Part shown: positions 7,939 through 18,082 of the stretch, piece after piece
How positions within the stretch are numbered: the first letter of the stretch is position 1
Layout: every line of letters starts with the position of its first letter
Assembly: GCF_023243045.1 (NCBI RefSeq)
Contig: NZ_JALKFX010000076.1
Coordinates: 1-44,852 of the forward strand
Origin: Frankia sp. AgB32
GTDB lineage: Bacteria > Actinomycetota > Actinomycetes > Frankiales > Frankiaceae
DNA: 44,852 bases
Direction of reading: 5' to 3'
Program-made: the position numbers and the translations under genes
Notes under the pieces: model-generated
Seen by the model: only the letters and a program-made list of their open reading frames with translations
Databases searched by the model: none
Told to the model about the DNA's origin: nothing

Positions 7939-8003
7939 GCCACCGTGCCGCCCCGGGGTCCCCCGCCGGCCGTCCGACCCGGCCGGCCAGGCACTCTGGA
8001 ACG

Positions 8004-9074
8004 GTGACCTCCGCGCAGGATTCGGGGCAGACCGCACCGGACACCCCACCCCGGATCGGACCGGGCGACATCCCGGTCGCCCCCGTCGAACCCCGGCACC
8101 GCACGCTTCCACGGCCCGCGGCGGTCATCACGGCCGTCGCGCGGGTCGTCGCGGTCGGCCTGGCCCTCCTGGCGCTGGGCCGGCTGGTCCACCTCGACGA
8201 CGCGTTCGACTGGCCCTACTCGGCGATCAACGCGCTGACGCCGCTGCTGTACCTGCCGGCGTACGTCACCCTGGCGGTGTCCTTCGCGCGGCGGCGCAAC
8301 CTGCTGTTGATCCTGTCGGCCGCACTGATCGTCATGCACCTGTTCTGGTCACTGCCCGAGGTGCTGCCCGGCAGCGCCGAGAACGCGGCGCCCGGCTCCG
8401 CCCGGCTGCGGGTGATGTCGGCGAACCTGTACTACGACAACGCGCACGCCGACCGGCTCGGCGCGCAGATCCGCGCGGCGAACCCCGACGTCCTGGTCCT
8501 CCTCGAGCTCTCCCCGCTCACCCTGGCGCGGGTGAGCGCCTCCGGCGCGCTGGGCGCCTTCCGCTACCACGAGGTCCGCGTCCGCGACGGGGCGTTCGGC
8601 GCCGCCCTCTACTCGCGGCTGCCACTGCGGGACGCGGCCGCGCCGATCGTCGGCGGCTCGATGTCGCTGCGGGCCACCGTCGAGGTCGACGAGCAGCGGC
8701 GTTTCGTGATGTACGCGGTGCACACCATCTCCCCGACGACCGGGCCGTACACCAGCCGGTGGCGCACCCAGCTCAGCGCGCTGCGCCAGGAGGCCCGCAC
8801 GGCGACGCTGCCCGTGGTCATGGCCGGTGACTTCAACGCCACCCGCGACCACCGGCCACTGCGCCGCCTCATCGACGCCGGGGTGCGCGACGCCCATGAC
8901 GTCGTCGGCGCCGGCTGGGACCCGACCTGGAGCGCCCGCGCGGTGCTGGTGCCGCCGGTGCTGCGCCTCGACCACGTGCTCGCCTCGCCTGCCTTCGCCG
9001 TCACCGGCTTCCAGGTCGGCGGGGACTTCGGCAGCGACCACCTACCGGTGATCGCCGACCTCGCGATGCGCTGA
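8004..9074 (+). CDS. Membrane-anchored endonuclease/exonuclease/phosphatase-fold protein
   Basis: 356 residues from GTG 8004. Earlier in-frame starts would translate the 7893-7938 hairpin into Arg-rich sequence. After about 35 polar residues come three hydrophobic segments (about 39-62, 75-96, 100-119), then an EEP catalytic domain facing out or in depending on topology. Catalytic signatures are present: RVMSANLYYDN (metal Asn), VLVLLELSP (metal Glu), YAVHT, AGDFNATRD, LDHVLAS and GSDHLPVIADL. The EEP fold covers DNases, sphingomyelinases and phosphoinositide phosphatases; the three-helix anchor resembles a common actinobacterial group of unknown substrate. It ends 30 bases before the convergent enoyl-CoA hydratase, with a hairpin over its stop. 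Confidence 0.8.
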   Translation: MTSAQDSGQTAPDTPPRIGPGDIPVAPVEPRHRTLPRPAAVITAVARVVAVGLALLALGRLVHLDDAFDWPYSAINALTPLLYLPAYVTLAVSFARRRNLLLILSAALIVMHLFWSLPEVLPGSAENAAPGSARLRVMSANLYYDNAHADRLGAQIRAANPDVLVLLELSPLTLARVSASGALGAFRYHEVRVRDGAFGAALYSRLPLRDAAAPIVGGSMSLRATVEVDEQRRFVMYAVHTISPTTGPYTSRWRTQLSALRQEARTATLPVVMAGDFNATRDHRPLRRLIDAGVRDAHDVVGAGWDPTWSARAVLVPPVLRLDHVLASPAFAVTGFQVGGDFGSDHLPVIADLAMR

Positions 9075-9089
9075 GCCGGGGTCCGGCTC
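9073..9089. terminator. Short hairpin between convergent genes
   Basis: GAGCCG (9073-9078) pairs with CGGCTC (9084-9089) around a 5-base loop. It overlaps the stop codon of the EEP gene and lies before the stop of the convergent hydratase, so it could serve both. Six base pairs only. Confidence 0.4.
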
Positions 9090-9104
9090 GGGCGGGGCGT
9101 GCGC

Positions 9105-9881
9105 TCAGCGGCCGAGGAAGGTCGCCTTGCCCGGGCCGTCGGCGAGGAACGACTCCATCCCGATCCGGCGGTCCTCGCTCGCCCACAGGCCGGCGAACAG
9201 CGCGGCCTCCAGCCGCAGCGCCTCGGACAGGCCGACCTCGGCGCCGTCGTCGATCGCCTGCTTCGCCGCCGCCAGCGCCATCGCCGGCCCGGCGGCGTAG
9301 CTCCGCGCGATCTCCGTGGCCCGCTCGTAGGTCTGCTCGGCGGGGACGACGACGTCGACCAGGCCGATCCGCTCGGCCTCGTCGGCGCGGACCTGCCGGC
9401 CGCTGAAGACGAGGTCCTTCGCCCGTGACGGGCCGATCAGCCGCGGCAACCGCTGCGTGCCGCCGGCGCCCGGGATCACCCCCAGCAGGCTCTCCGGCTG
9501 GCCGACCTTCGCGTTCCGCGCGAGGACCCGGACGTCGGCGCACAGCGCCAGCTCCAGGCCGCCGCCGAGCGCGTAGCCGGTCACCGCCGCGATGACGGGC
9601 TTCGGGATGCGGGCGATCAGCTCGAACGTCGAGCTGAGGTCGCGGACCCAGGCGGTGGCCTCGGCGAAGTCCATCGGCGCCATCTCCTTGATGTCGGCGC
9701 CTGCGGCGAAGACCTTCTCGCCGCCGTAGAGCACGACCGACCGGATCGCCGGGTCGGTCGTGGCCCGCACGGCGGCCTCGCGCAGCCCCGCGGCGACCTC
9801 GGCGTTCAGCGCGTTCATCGGCGGCCGGTCCAGCCTGATGGTGCCCACGCCCCCGTCAACATCCAGCCGCACGACGCTCAT
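9105..9881 (-). CDS. Enoyl-CoA hydratase/isomerase (crotonase family)
   Basis: 258 residues. ATG 9881 has GGGAGGA six bases upstream. The oxyanion-hole segments are FAAGADIKEM and YALGGGLELALCADVRV. Both glutamates of true hydratases are kept: the Glu in GGLELA and the Glu in GQPESLLGVIPGAGGTQRLPR. It therefore should hydrate trans-2-enoyl-CoA to 3-hydroxyacyl-CoA in beta-oxidation, or act in a phenylacetate-type pathway (PaaF/EchA-like). It stands alone, convergent with the EEP gene and divergent from glgX. Chain-length preference cannot be read from sequence. Confidence 0.92.
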   Translation of the reverse strand: MSVVRLDVDGGVGTIRLDRPPMNALNAEVAAGLREAAVRATTDPAIRSVVLYGGEKVFAAGADIKEMAPMDFAEATAWVRDLSSTFELIARIPKPVIAAVTGYALGGGLELALCADVRVLARNAKVGQPESLLGVIPGAGGTQRLPRLIGPSRAKDLVFSGRQVRADEAERIGLVDVVVPAEQTYERATEIARSYAAGPAMALAAAKQAIDDGAEVGLSEALRLEAALFAGLWASEDRRIGMESFLADGPGKATFLGR

Positions 9882-10043
9882 CGCTGTCCTCCCGCCGCCT
9901 GGCCCCGCACTGGTCGGCGGGGCCTCCTGCCCGTCCGTCACGATAGGGCGGCAGGAGCTGATCTTCATCGGAGTCGACGATCCGCTGCCGGCCATGGGGC
10001 CGACGGGGCCGCGGATCGGCCGACGGCGCGTCGACGACTCGAT

Positions 10044-10049
10044 TAGCGT
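10044..10049 (+). promoter_or_regulatory. -10 box (TAGCGT) for a probably leaderless glgX
   Basis: TAGCGT fits the actinobacterial TANNNT -10 consensus and lies seven bases before GTG 10057, the spacing at which transcription starts on the start codon itself. No Shine-Dalgarno sequence precedes this GTG. The -35 region is not clear. Confidence 0.45.
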
Positions 10050-10056
10050 CAGTGGG

Positions 10057-12303
<2,247 letters not shown>

Positions 12304-12307
12304 CGGA

Positions 12308-12336
12308 CCGTGCCGACCCCACGTGCGCCGGCACGG
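12308..12336. terminator. Bidirectional hairpin between glgX and glgP
   Basis: CCGTGCCG (12308-12315) pairs perfectly with CGGCACGG (12329-12336) around a 13-base loop, in the 44-base gap between two convergent genes. It can act in both directions; no T-run. Confidence 0.6.
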
Positions 12337-12347
12337 CCCGGGACGGC

Positions 12348-14903
12348 CTACGGGTTGGCGACCAGGCCGAGCTCGGCGACGCTCGCGGTCAGCCGGTGGC
12401 GCGGCAGCACCCGCACGGTGTAGCCGAACGCGCCGGTGTGGCCGAGCGGGATGGTGCCCTCGTAGCGCAGGGCGCCCTCGCTGTCCCCCACCGCCTGCAG
12501 CGACAGCGTCGCCGGGGCGGCGATCCGGTCGGACTGGTCGACCCGACCATAGGAGGCGAGGACAGCGACGTCCTCGGGGGCGAGCCCGCCGAGCTCGACT
12601 GTCGCCCGGACCACCAGCGACTGTCCCGCCTGGGGGGTGTCGCCGAGACCGGCGGAGTCGACGTTGAGCACCCGCACGCCCGACCAGGCGGCGCGGACCC
12701 GGTTCTTCCACGCCGAGAGGTCGCGGGCGCCGGCGAGGTCGTCGGCGGCGGCGGTCCGGGCCGAGACGGCGGCCGGGACGTAGTACCGCTCGACGTACTC
12801 CTGCACCATCCGGCTGGCGAGCACCTGAGGCCCGAGGGTCGACAGGGTGTGCTTGACCATCGCCGTCCAGCGCGGCGGCGGCCCGCCGGCCGGGCGGTCG
12901 TAGAACCGCGTGGTGACGGTGTTCTCCAGCAGTTCGTACAGGGCGACCGACTCGAGGTCGTCGCGGCGGTCGGGGTCCTCGACGCCGTCGGCGGTCGGGA
13001 TCGCCCAGCCGTTCTGGCCGTCGTACATCTCGTCCCACCACCCGTCCCGGATGGACAGGTTCAGGCAGCCGTTGAGCGCCGCCTTCATCCCGGACGTGCC
13101 GCACGCCTCCAGCGGGCGCAGCGGGTTGTTCAGCCACACGTCCGAGCCGGAGTACAGGAACCGGGCCATGCCGATGTCGTAGTCGGGCAGGAACACGATC
13201 CGCGCGCGCACGGACGGGTCGTCGGCGAACTGGACGATCTGCTGGACGAGCAGCTTGCCGCCGTCGTCGGCGGGATGCGCCTTGCCGGCGATCACCATCT
13301 GGATCGGCCGCTCGGGGTGCAGCAGCAGGCGGCGCAGCCGGTCACGGTCGCGCAGCATCAGCGTGAGGCGCTTGTAGGACGGCACCCGGCGGGCGAACCC
13401 GATGGTCAGCACGTCCGCGTCGAACACCGACTCGACCCAGTCCAGCTCGCCGGGGGCGGCGCCGCGCTCCAGCCAGGACGCCCGGACCCGGCGGCGGACC
13501 TCGGCGACGAGCCGTTCCCGCAGCTGGCGCCGCATGCTCCAGACGACGTCGTCGGGCAGCGTGGAGATCTTCGCGAAGCCGGCGGCGTCGTCGGAGAGCA
13601 GGCTCGGGCCGGGTTCACGGTCGGTGAGTTCCAGCACGGCGCGCGAGACCCAGGTGGGGGCGTGCACGCCGTTGGTCACCGAACCGATCGGTACCTCGGC
13701 GGCGTCGAAGCCGGGCCACAGCCCGGAGAACATCTCCCGGCTGACGATGCCGTGCAGCTTGCTGACCCCGTTGGACCGCTGCGCGAGGCGCAGGCCCATG
13801 TGCGCCATGTTGAACACGTTCGGGTCGGGCTCGACGCCGAGTTCCAGGATCCGCTCGACGGGCACGCCCGGCCAGGAGTTGTCTCCGCCGAAGTGGCGGG
13901 CGACGATGTCGCGGGGGAAGCGGTCGATGCCGGCGGGCACCGGGGTGTGCGTGGTGAACAGGGTGCCGGCGCGGGCGGCCTCGAGCGCCTCGTCGAAGCT
14001 CAGCCCGGTCTCGACGAGCTCGCGGATGCGCTCCAGGCCGAGGAAGCCGGCGTGCCCCTCGTTGGTGTGGTAGACCTCCGGCGCCGGGTTGCCCGTCACG
14101 GCCGCGTAGGCGCGCAGCGCCCGCACCCCGCCGATGCCCAGCAGCATCTCCTGCAGCAGCCGGTGGTCGGTGCCACCGCCGTAGAGGCGGTCGGTGACGC
14201 CGCGCTCGGCCGGCTGGTTGTCCTCGACGTCCGAGTCGAGCAGCAGCAGCGGAACCCGCCCGACCTGCGCCTTCCAGATCTGCGCGTGCAGGGTGCGCCC
14301 CTCCGGCAGCCCGACCGCGACCTTCACCGGGCGACCGCCTGCGTCGGTGAGCTGGGTCAGCGGCAGACCGTGCGGGTCGATGCCGGGGTAGCGCTCCTGC
14401 TGCCAGCCGTCGCGGGAGAGCGACTGGACGAAGTAGCCCGCCCGGTACAGCAGCCCGACCCCGATGATCGGCACGCCGAGGTCGCTGGCGGTCTTGAGGT
14501 GGTCGCCGGCGAGGATGCCGAGGCCGCCGGAGTACTGCGGGAGCACCTCGGTGATGCCGAACTCCGGCGAGAAGTACGCGATCGCCGACGGCGCGCCCGC
14601 CAGGTTCGCCCGCTGGTACCACAGGTCCGCGGCGAGGTAGTCGGCGAGATCGTCGGCGACGTCGGTGAGCCGGCGCACGAACCGTCGGTCGGCGGCGAGT
14701 GCGGTGAGCCGGTCGTGGTCGACCTCGCCGAGCAGGCGGACCGGATCCCCCTTGGTGGTCCGCCAGAGCTCGGGATCGACCGACTCGAAGAGATCGAGTG
14801 TCTCCGGGTGCCACGACCAGCGGAGATTGAGAACAAGTTCCCCCAGCGGAGCGAGCTGCTCCGGGAGCTGCGCACGGACGGTGAACCGTCGTAGGGCTCT
14901 CAC
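12348..14903 (-). CDS. glgP: Alpha-glucan (glycogen/maltodextrin) phosphorylase
   Basis: 851 residues, the short actinobacterial phosphorylase type with its own N-terminal DUF3417-like segment (PLGELVLNLRWSWHPETLDLF). It releases glucose 1-phosphate from alpha-1,4-glucan using pyridoxal phosphate. Visible signatures: YFSPEFGI, QYSGGLGILAGDHLK, HTNEGHAGFL, and the PLP-lysine segment GTSGMKAALNG (Lys607). In mycobacteria and Streptomyces this type of enzyme may also make maltose 1-phosphate or act on short maltosaccharides, which would tie it to the GlgE genes in this window. GTG 14903 has no Shine-Dalgarno; a TAGGCT box nine bases upstream suggests a leaderless mRNA. Convergent with glgX. Confidence 0.93.
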   Translation of the reverse strand: MRALRRFTVRAQLPEQLAPLGELVLNLRWSWHPETLDLFESVDPELWRTTKGDPVRLLGEVDHDRLTALAADRRFVRRLTDVADDLADYLAADLWYQRANLAGAPSAIAYFSPEFGITEVLPQYSGGLGILAGDHLKTASDLGVPIIGVGLLYRAGYFVQSLSRDGWQQERYPGIDPHGLPLTQLTDAGGRPVKVAVGLPEGRTLHAQIWKAQVGRVPLLLLDSDVEDNQPAERGVTDRLYGGGTDHRLLQEMLLGIGGVRALRAYAAVTGNPAPEVYHTNEGHAGFLGLERIRELVETGLSFDEALEAARAGTLFTTHTPVPAGIDRFPRDIVARHFGGDNSWPGVPVERILELGVEPDPNVFNMAHMGLRLAQRSNGVSKLHGIVSREMFSGLWPGFDAAEVPIGSVTNGVHAPTWVSRAVLELTDREPGPSLLSDDAAGFAKISTLPDDVVWSMRRQLRERLVAEVRRRVRASWLERGAAPGELDWVESVFDADVLTIGFARRVPSYKRLTLMLRDRDRLRRLLLHPERPIQMVIAGKAHPADDGGKLLVQQIVQFADDPSVRARIVFLPDYDIGMARFLYSGSDVWLNNPLRPLEACGTSGMKAALNGCLNLSIRDGWWDEMYDGQNGWAIPTADGVEDPDRRDDLESVALYELLENTVTTRFYDRPAGGPPPRWTAMVKHTLSTLGPQVLASRMVQEYVERYYVPAAVSARTAAADDLAGARDLSAWKNRVRAAWSGVRVLNVDSAGLGDTPQAGQSLVVRATVELGGLAPEDVAVLASYGRVDQSDRIAAPATLSLQAVGDSEGALRYEGTIPLGHTGAFGYTVRVLPRHRLTASVAELGLVANP

Positions 14904-14912
14904 GAAGAGGTG

Positions 14913-14918
14913 AGCCTA
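14913..14918 (-). promoter_or_regulatory. -10 box (TAGGCT) for a probably leaderless glgP
   Basis: Minus strand TAGGCT matches TANNNT and ends nine bases before GTG 14903. No Shine-Dalgarno sequence is present, so translation probably starts at or near the 5' end of the mRNA. A -35 box is not evident. Confidence 0.4.
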
Positions 14919-15076
14919 GACAGTGTTGGTGACAACTACGCAGCCGGGTTCGACCGGCGGGTTACGTTCCCCGAACATCTCGCCGTCGGACCGGGGCGAA
15001 GGGCCCCGATCCTCCGGAAATGCCTGCTCTCCACGGTCAGATCGCAGTGCGCGGCGGGCCGGATCGCGCTGCGCGG

Positions 15077-15102
15077 CCGGTCGGATCGGGCTGTCCGACC
15101 GG
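15077..15102 (-). terminator. Hairpin terminator after acs
   Basis: CCGGTCGGA (15077-15085) and TCCGACCGG (15094-15102) form a perfect 9-bp stem with an 8-base loop, 16 bases after the acs stop on the minus strand. A second smaller hairpin (CGGGGC/GCCCCG near 14992-15008) follows before glgP. Confidence 0.65.
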
Positions 15103-15118
15103 TCGCGGGTCGGCGCTC

Positions 15119-17086
15119 CTACTCGTCGTCGTGGGCCGCCCGCACCGCCTCGGTGATGACCGCCATGACGGCCGGATCGCGCAGGGTCGTGACATCGCCG
15201 AGCTCCCGGCCCGCGGCGACGTCGCGCAGCAGCCGGCGCATGATCTTGCCGGAGCGGGTCTTCGGCAGGTCGTCCGCCCAGATGATCCGCCGCGGGCGGG
15301 CCAGCTTGCCGATCCGGCGGGCGACGTGCTCGCGCAGCTCGGCCTCGGTGGCCGCGTCGCCGGCGCGGTTGCCGGTCAGGGTCACGAAGGCGACGATCGC
15401 CTGCCCGGTCTGCTCGTCGGGCTCCGCGACGACCGCGGCCTCGGCGACGGCCTCGTGGGCGACGATCGCCGACTCGACCTCCGCGGTGGACAGCCGGTGC
15501 CCCGACACGTTGATCACGTCGTCGATCCGGCCGATGATCCAGAAGTAGCCGTCGGCGTCGAGCCGGGCCGCGTCGCCGACCACGTACGTCGTCGGCCCGA
15601 ACCGGGAGAAGTACGTCTCGACGAAGCGGTCGTCGTCCTTGTAGAGGGTGCGCAGCATCGACGGCCACGGCTTGGTGATCACCAGGATGCCGGTGCCCTC
15701 GGTGACCGGCTCGCCGTCCTCGCTGAGCAGCGCCGGGCTGATCCCCGGCAGCGGCTTCGTCGCCGAGCCCGGCCTGGTCGGCGTCACCCCGGCCAGCGGC
15801 GAGATCAGCACCGAGCCGGTCTCGGTCTGCCACCAGGTGTCCACGATCGGGCAACGGCCGCCGCCGATCACCAGGTGGTACCACAGCCAGGCCTTCGGGT
15901 TGATCGGCTCGCCGACCGTGCCGAGCACCCGCAGTGACGACAGGTCGTGGCGGCCCGGGTACTCGGCGCCCCACTTGATGCAGGACCGGATCGCGGTGGG
16001 CGCCGTGTAGAACACCGTGACCCGATATTCCTCGACGATCCGCCACCAGATGTCGTGGTCCGGGTAGTCCGGCGCGCCCTCGTACATCACGCTCGTCGCG
16101 CCGTTCGAGAGCGGACCGTACACGATGTAGGAATGGCCGGTGATCCAGCCGACGTCCGCGGAGCACCAGTACACGTCGGTGTCCGGATCGATGTCGAACA
16201 CCATCCGGTGGGTGTACGTCGCACCGAGCAGATAGCCGGCGGTGGAGTGCAGGATGCCCTTCGGCTTCGCCGTCGACCCGGAGCTGTACAGGATGAAAAG
16301 CGGATGCTCCGCGGGCAGCGGGATCGCCGGGCAGTCCGGGTCCGCGCCGGCGAGCAGCTCGTCGAACCAGACGTCACGCCCGGGAGTCATCGGCACCTCG
16401 CCGGGGTTCTCCCCCGGACCGCGCACCACGACGATGTGCTCCAGCGCCGGCAGTTCGCCGAGCTCGGCGTCGACGGCGGCCTTCACCGGGGCGCGCCGGC
16501 CCTTGCGCCGCGCGCCGTCGACGGTGATGAGCACCTTCGCGTCGGAGACCTCCATCCGCTCCCGCACCGCGGACGGCGCGAACCCGCCGAAGACCACGTT
16601 GTGCACCGCGCCGATCCGGGCGCAGGCCAGCATCGCGACCGCCACCTCGGGAATCATCGGCAGGAAGATGCCGACGACGTCGCCGGCGCGCACCCCGAGC
16701 GCACTGAGCCCGTTGGCGAGGCGCTGGGTGTCGGCGAGCAGGTCCGCGTAGGTCACGTCGCGGCGCTCGCCCTCCTCCCCACGCCAGTGGAACGCGACCC
16801 GTTCGCCGCGGCCGGCGGCGACATGGCGGTCCAGGCAGTTGGCGGACAGGTTCAGCTCGCCGTCGGCGAACCAGGTGTAGAAGGGCGCCTTCGTGTCGTC
16901 GAGGACCTGGGTGAACGGCTTGTCCCAGGTCAGCAGCTCGCGGGCGGCGTCGGCCCAGAACGCCTGCGGGTCGGCGTCGGCGGCGGCGCGGTCGGCGTCG
17001 ACCGGCCGGCGCCGGGTGAACCCGGCCGGCGGGTCGAAGCTCTCCACGGCCAGCAGGTCTTCGAGCGTCGCCGCCAGGTCCGCCAC
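15119..17086 (-). CDS. acs: Acetyl-CoA synthetase (AMP-forming)
   Basis: 655 residues from GTG 17086, which has GGGAGG a few bases upstream. It activates acetate to acetyl-CoA through acetyl-AMP. Motifs: FILYSSGSTAKPKGILHSTAGYL (P-loop), the long Acs-specific segment DVYWCSADVGWITGHSYIVYGPL, WWQTETGSVLISPLAG, the hinge region GRIDDVINVSGHRLSTAEVES, and the acetylation site KTRSGKIMRR with catalytic Lys614. Length and all core motifs are those of true acetyl-CoA synthetase. The same reading frame continues upstream with no stop into a HAD phosphatase, so the enzyme may also be made as a HAD-Acs fusion (see the overlapping entry). The good ribosome site argues that free Acs is made. Confidence 0.93.
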   Translation of the reverse strand: MADLAATLEDLLAVESFDPPAGFTRRRPVDADRAAADADPQAFWADAARELLTWDKPFTQVLDDTKAPFYTWFADGELNLSANCLDRHVAAGRGERVAFHWRGEEGERRDVTYADLLADTQRLANGLSALGVRAGDVVGIFLPMIPEVAVAMLACARIGAVHNVVFGGFAPSAVRERMEVSDAKVLITVDGARRKGRRAPVKAAVDAELGELPALEHIVVVRGPGENPGEVPMTPGRDVWFDELLAGADPDCPAIPLPAEHPLFILYSSGSTAKPKGILHSTAGYLLGATYTHRMVFDIDPDTDVYWCSADVGWITGHSYIVYGPLSNGATSVMYEGAPDYPDHDIWWRIVEEYRVTVFYTAPTAIRSCIKWGAEYPGRHDLSSLRVLGTVGEPINPKAWLWYHLVIGGGRCPIVDTWWQTETGSVLISPLAGVTPTRPGSATKPLPGISPALLSEDGEPVTEGTGILVITKPWPSMLRTLYKDDDRFVETYFSRFGPTTYVVGDAARLDADGYFWIIGRIDDVINVSGHRLSTAEVESAIVAHEAVAEAAVVAEPDEQTGQAIVAFVTLTGNRAGDAATEAELREHVARRIGKLARPRRIIWADDLPKTRSGKIMRRLLRDVAAGRELGDVTTLRDPAVMAVITEAVRAAHDDE

Positions 17087-18082
17087 GGTTCCTCCCACGT
17101 CGATGTGTCCGGGACCGATTCGGTCACCGATGATCACCGGTCTACCACGAACGCGGGCCCGCGCGCAGTCCTCAGCCGGCCGCGTCGGCGGCCGGTTCGG
17201 CCCGTCTGGCCGGTGGGTCGCGGCGCGGGCCCGGGCGAGCAGGGCCGTGACCAGTTCCTCGCCGGCGAGCGCGCCGGCCGCGGCGGTGACCGTGACGCGC
17301 GGCGCCGACCAGCCCAGCTCGTGCAGCTCGCCGTGCGCGGGCCGCACGGCGGCGTCGGCGGCCAGCAGCATCGGGATGTCCAGCACCGAGTCCCCGGCGG
17401 CGAGCAGCAGGCCCGTGCCGGCCCGGCGCCGCACCTCGTCGACGGCGCGCTGTTTGGTCAGCACCGACGGCACCAGGTACACCTTGCGCCCCTGGGCGGA
17501 GACCTCCCAGCCGGCCGCCAGCGCGTCCGCCGCGAACCCGGTGAGATCCGGGATGTCCGGCCGGGCGTGGGCGACGAGGTAGACGAACAGGTCGTCGGCG
17601 GCGCGCACGACGCGGGCCCAGCCACCGGCGGCGAACCGTTCGGCGAGGGCGCGCATCTCGGCGAGCGGGGCGCAGGCGGCGGTCACGTCGGCGGCCACCG
17701 CCGCGGCCCACGCCGGATCGGGTTCGCCGTCGACAAGCAGATGCCCGCCGTTCGCCGCGATCGCGTACCGGGGCCGGAGCCGCAGGTCGACCCGGCGGTA
17801 CTGGGCGAGCGTGCGGGTCGTCACCGGGACGACGACGGCAACGCGGTCCAGCTCGGCGAGCAGCGCCAGCTCCCGGGCCGTGGCGAACGACAGCGGCGCG
17901 CCGTCGAGGCGTTCCACCTCGACGAGCTCGCCCCCGCCCCCGTCCGCGGGCAGCCGCGCCGAGCGGGCCGAGAAGATCAGCGTCTTGTCGAGGTCGAGCG
18001 CCGCCAGCGGTCGGGCCGGGCCGCCGGTGCCGCCGCCAGCCCCGCCGCCGGCGTCGTCGGCCGGGGTCCCGGCGGCGGTCAC
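15119..18082 (-). CDS. HAD-family hydrolase, in frame with and open into acs
   Basis: HAD domain at residues 1 to about 285, from GTG 18082, which overlaps the stop of the StiP/PELOTA gene by four bases. Motif I is LDLDKTLIF (D30, D32, T34); motif IV is GDSVLDIPML. Its length and style match the HAD phosphatases of Ter-associated operons, predicted to act on a phosphorylated nucleoside-like product. The frame has no stop after the HAD domain: about 45 unconserved residues (positions 17220-17087) lead straight into Acs, so a literal reading is a 987-residue HAD-Acs protein. A TGA in the neighbouring frame at 17172-17174 would end the HAD at a natural length, so a one-base shift, real or from sequencing, could explain the fusion. 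HAD identity is firm; the fusion is uncertain. Confidence 0.65.
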   Translation of the reverse strand: MTAAGTPADDAGGGAGGGTGGPARPLAALDLDKTLIFSARSARLPADGGGGELVEVERLDGAPLSFATARELALLAELDRVAVVVPVTTRTLAQYRRVDLRLRPRYAIAANGGHLLVDGEPDPAWAAAVAADVTAACAPLAEMRALAERFAAGGWARVVRAADDLFVYLVAHARPDIPDLTGFAADALAAGWEVSAQGRKVYLVPSVLTKQRAVDEVRRRAGTGLLLAAGDSVLDIPMLLAADAAVRPAHGELHELGWSAPRVTVTAAAGALAGEELVTALLARARAATHRPDGPNRPPTRPAEDCARARVRGRPVIIGDRIGPGHIDVGGTVADLAATLEDLLAVESFDPPAGFTRRRPVDADRAAADADPQAFWADAARELLTWDKPFTQVLDDTKAPFYTWFADGELNLSANCLDRHVAAGRGERVAFHWRGEEGERRDVTYADLLADTQRLANGLSALGVRAGDVVGIFLPMIPEVAVAMLACARIGAVHNVVFGGFAPSAVRERMEVSDAKVLITVDGARRKGRRAPVKAAVDAELGELPALEHIVVVRGPGENPGEVPMTPGRDVWFDELLAGADPDCPAIPLPAEHPLFILYSSGSTAKPKGILHSTAGYLLGATYTHRMVFDIDPDTDVYWCSADVGWITGHSYIVYGPLSNGATSVMYEGAPDYPDHDIWWRIVEEYRVTVFYTAPTAIRSCIKWGAEYPGRHDLSSLRVLGTVGEPINPKAWLWYHLVIGGGRCPIVDTWWQTETGSVLISPLAGVTPTRPGSATKPLPGISPALLSEDGEPVTEGTGILVITKPWPSMLRTLYKDDDRFVETYFSRFGPTTYVVGDAARLDADGYFWIIGRIDDVINVSGHRLSTAEVESAIVAHEAVAEAAVVAEPDEQTGQAIVAFVTLTGNRAGDAATEAELREHVARRIGKLARPRRIIWADDLPKTRSGKIMRRLLRDVAAGRELGDVTTLRDPAVMAVITEAVRAAHDDE

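Noticed and set aside
7884-8003. An earlier start for the EEP-fold gene
   Set aside because: It would translate the 16-bp inverted repeat into Arg-rich residues; GTG 8004 leaves a plausible polar N-terminus.
14940-14975. A tRNA T-loop-like GGTTCGACC
   Set aside because: No matching acceptor stem, anticodon arm or D arm around it; the match is to the loop only.
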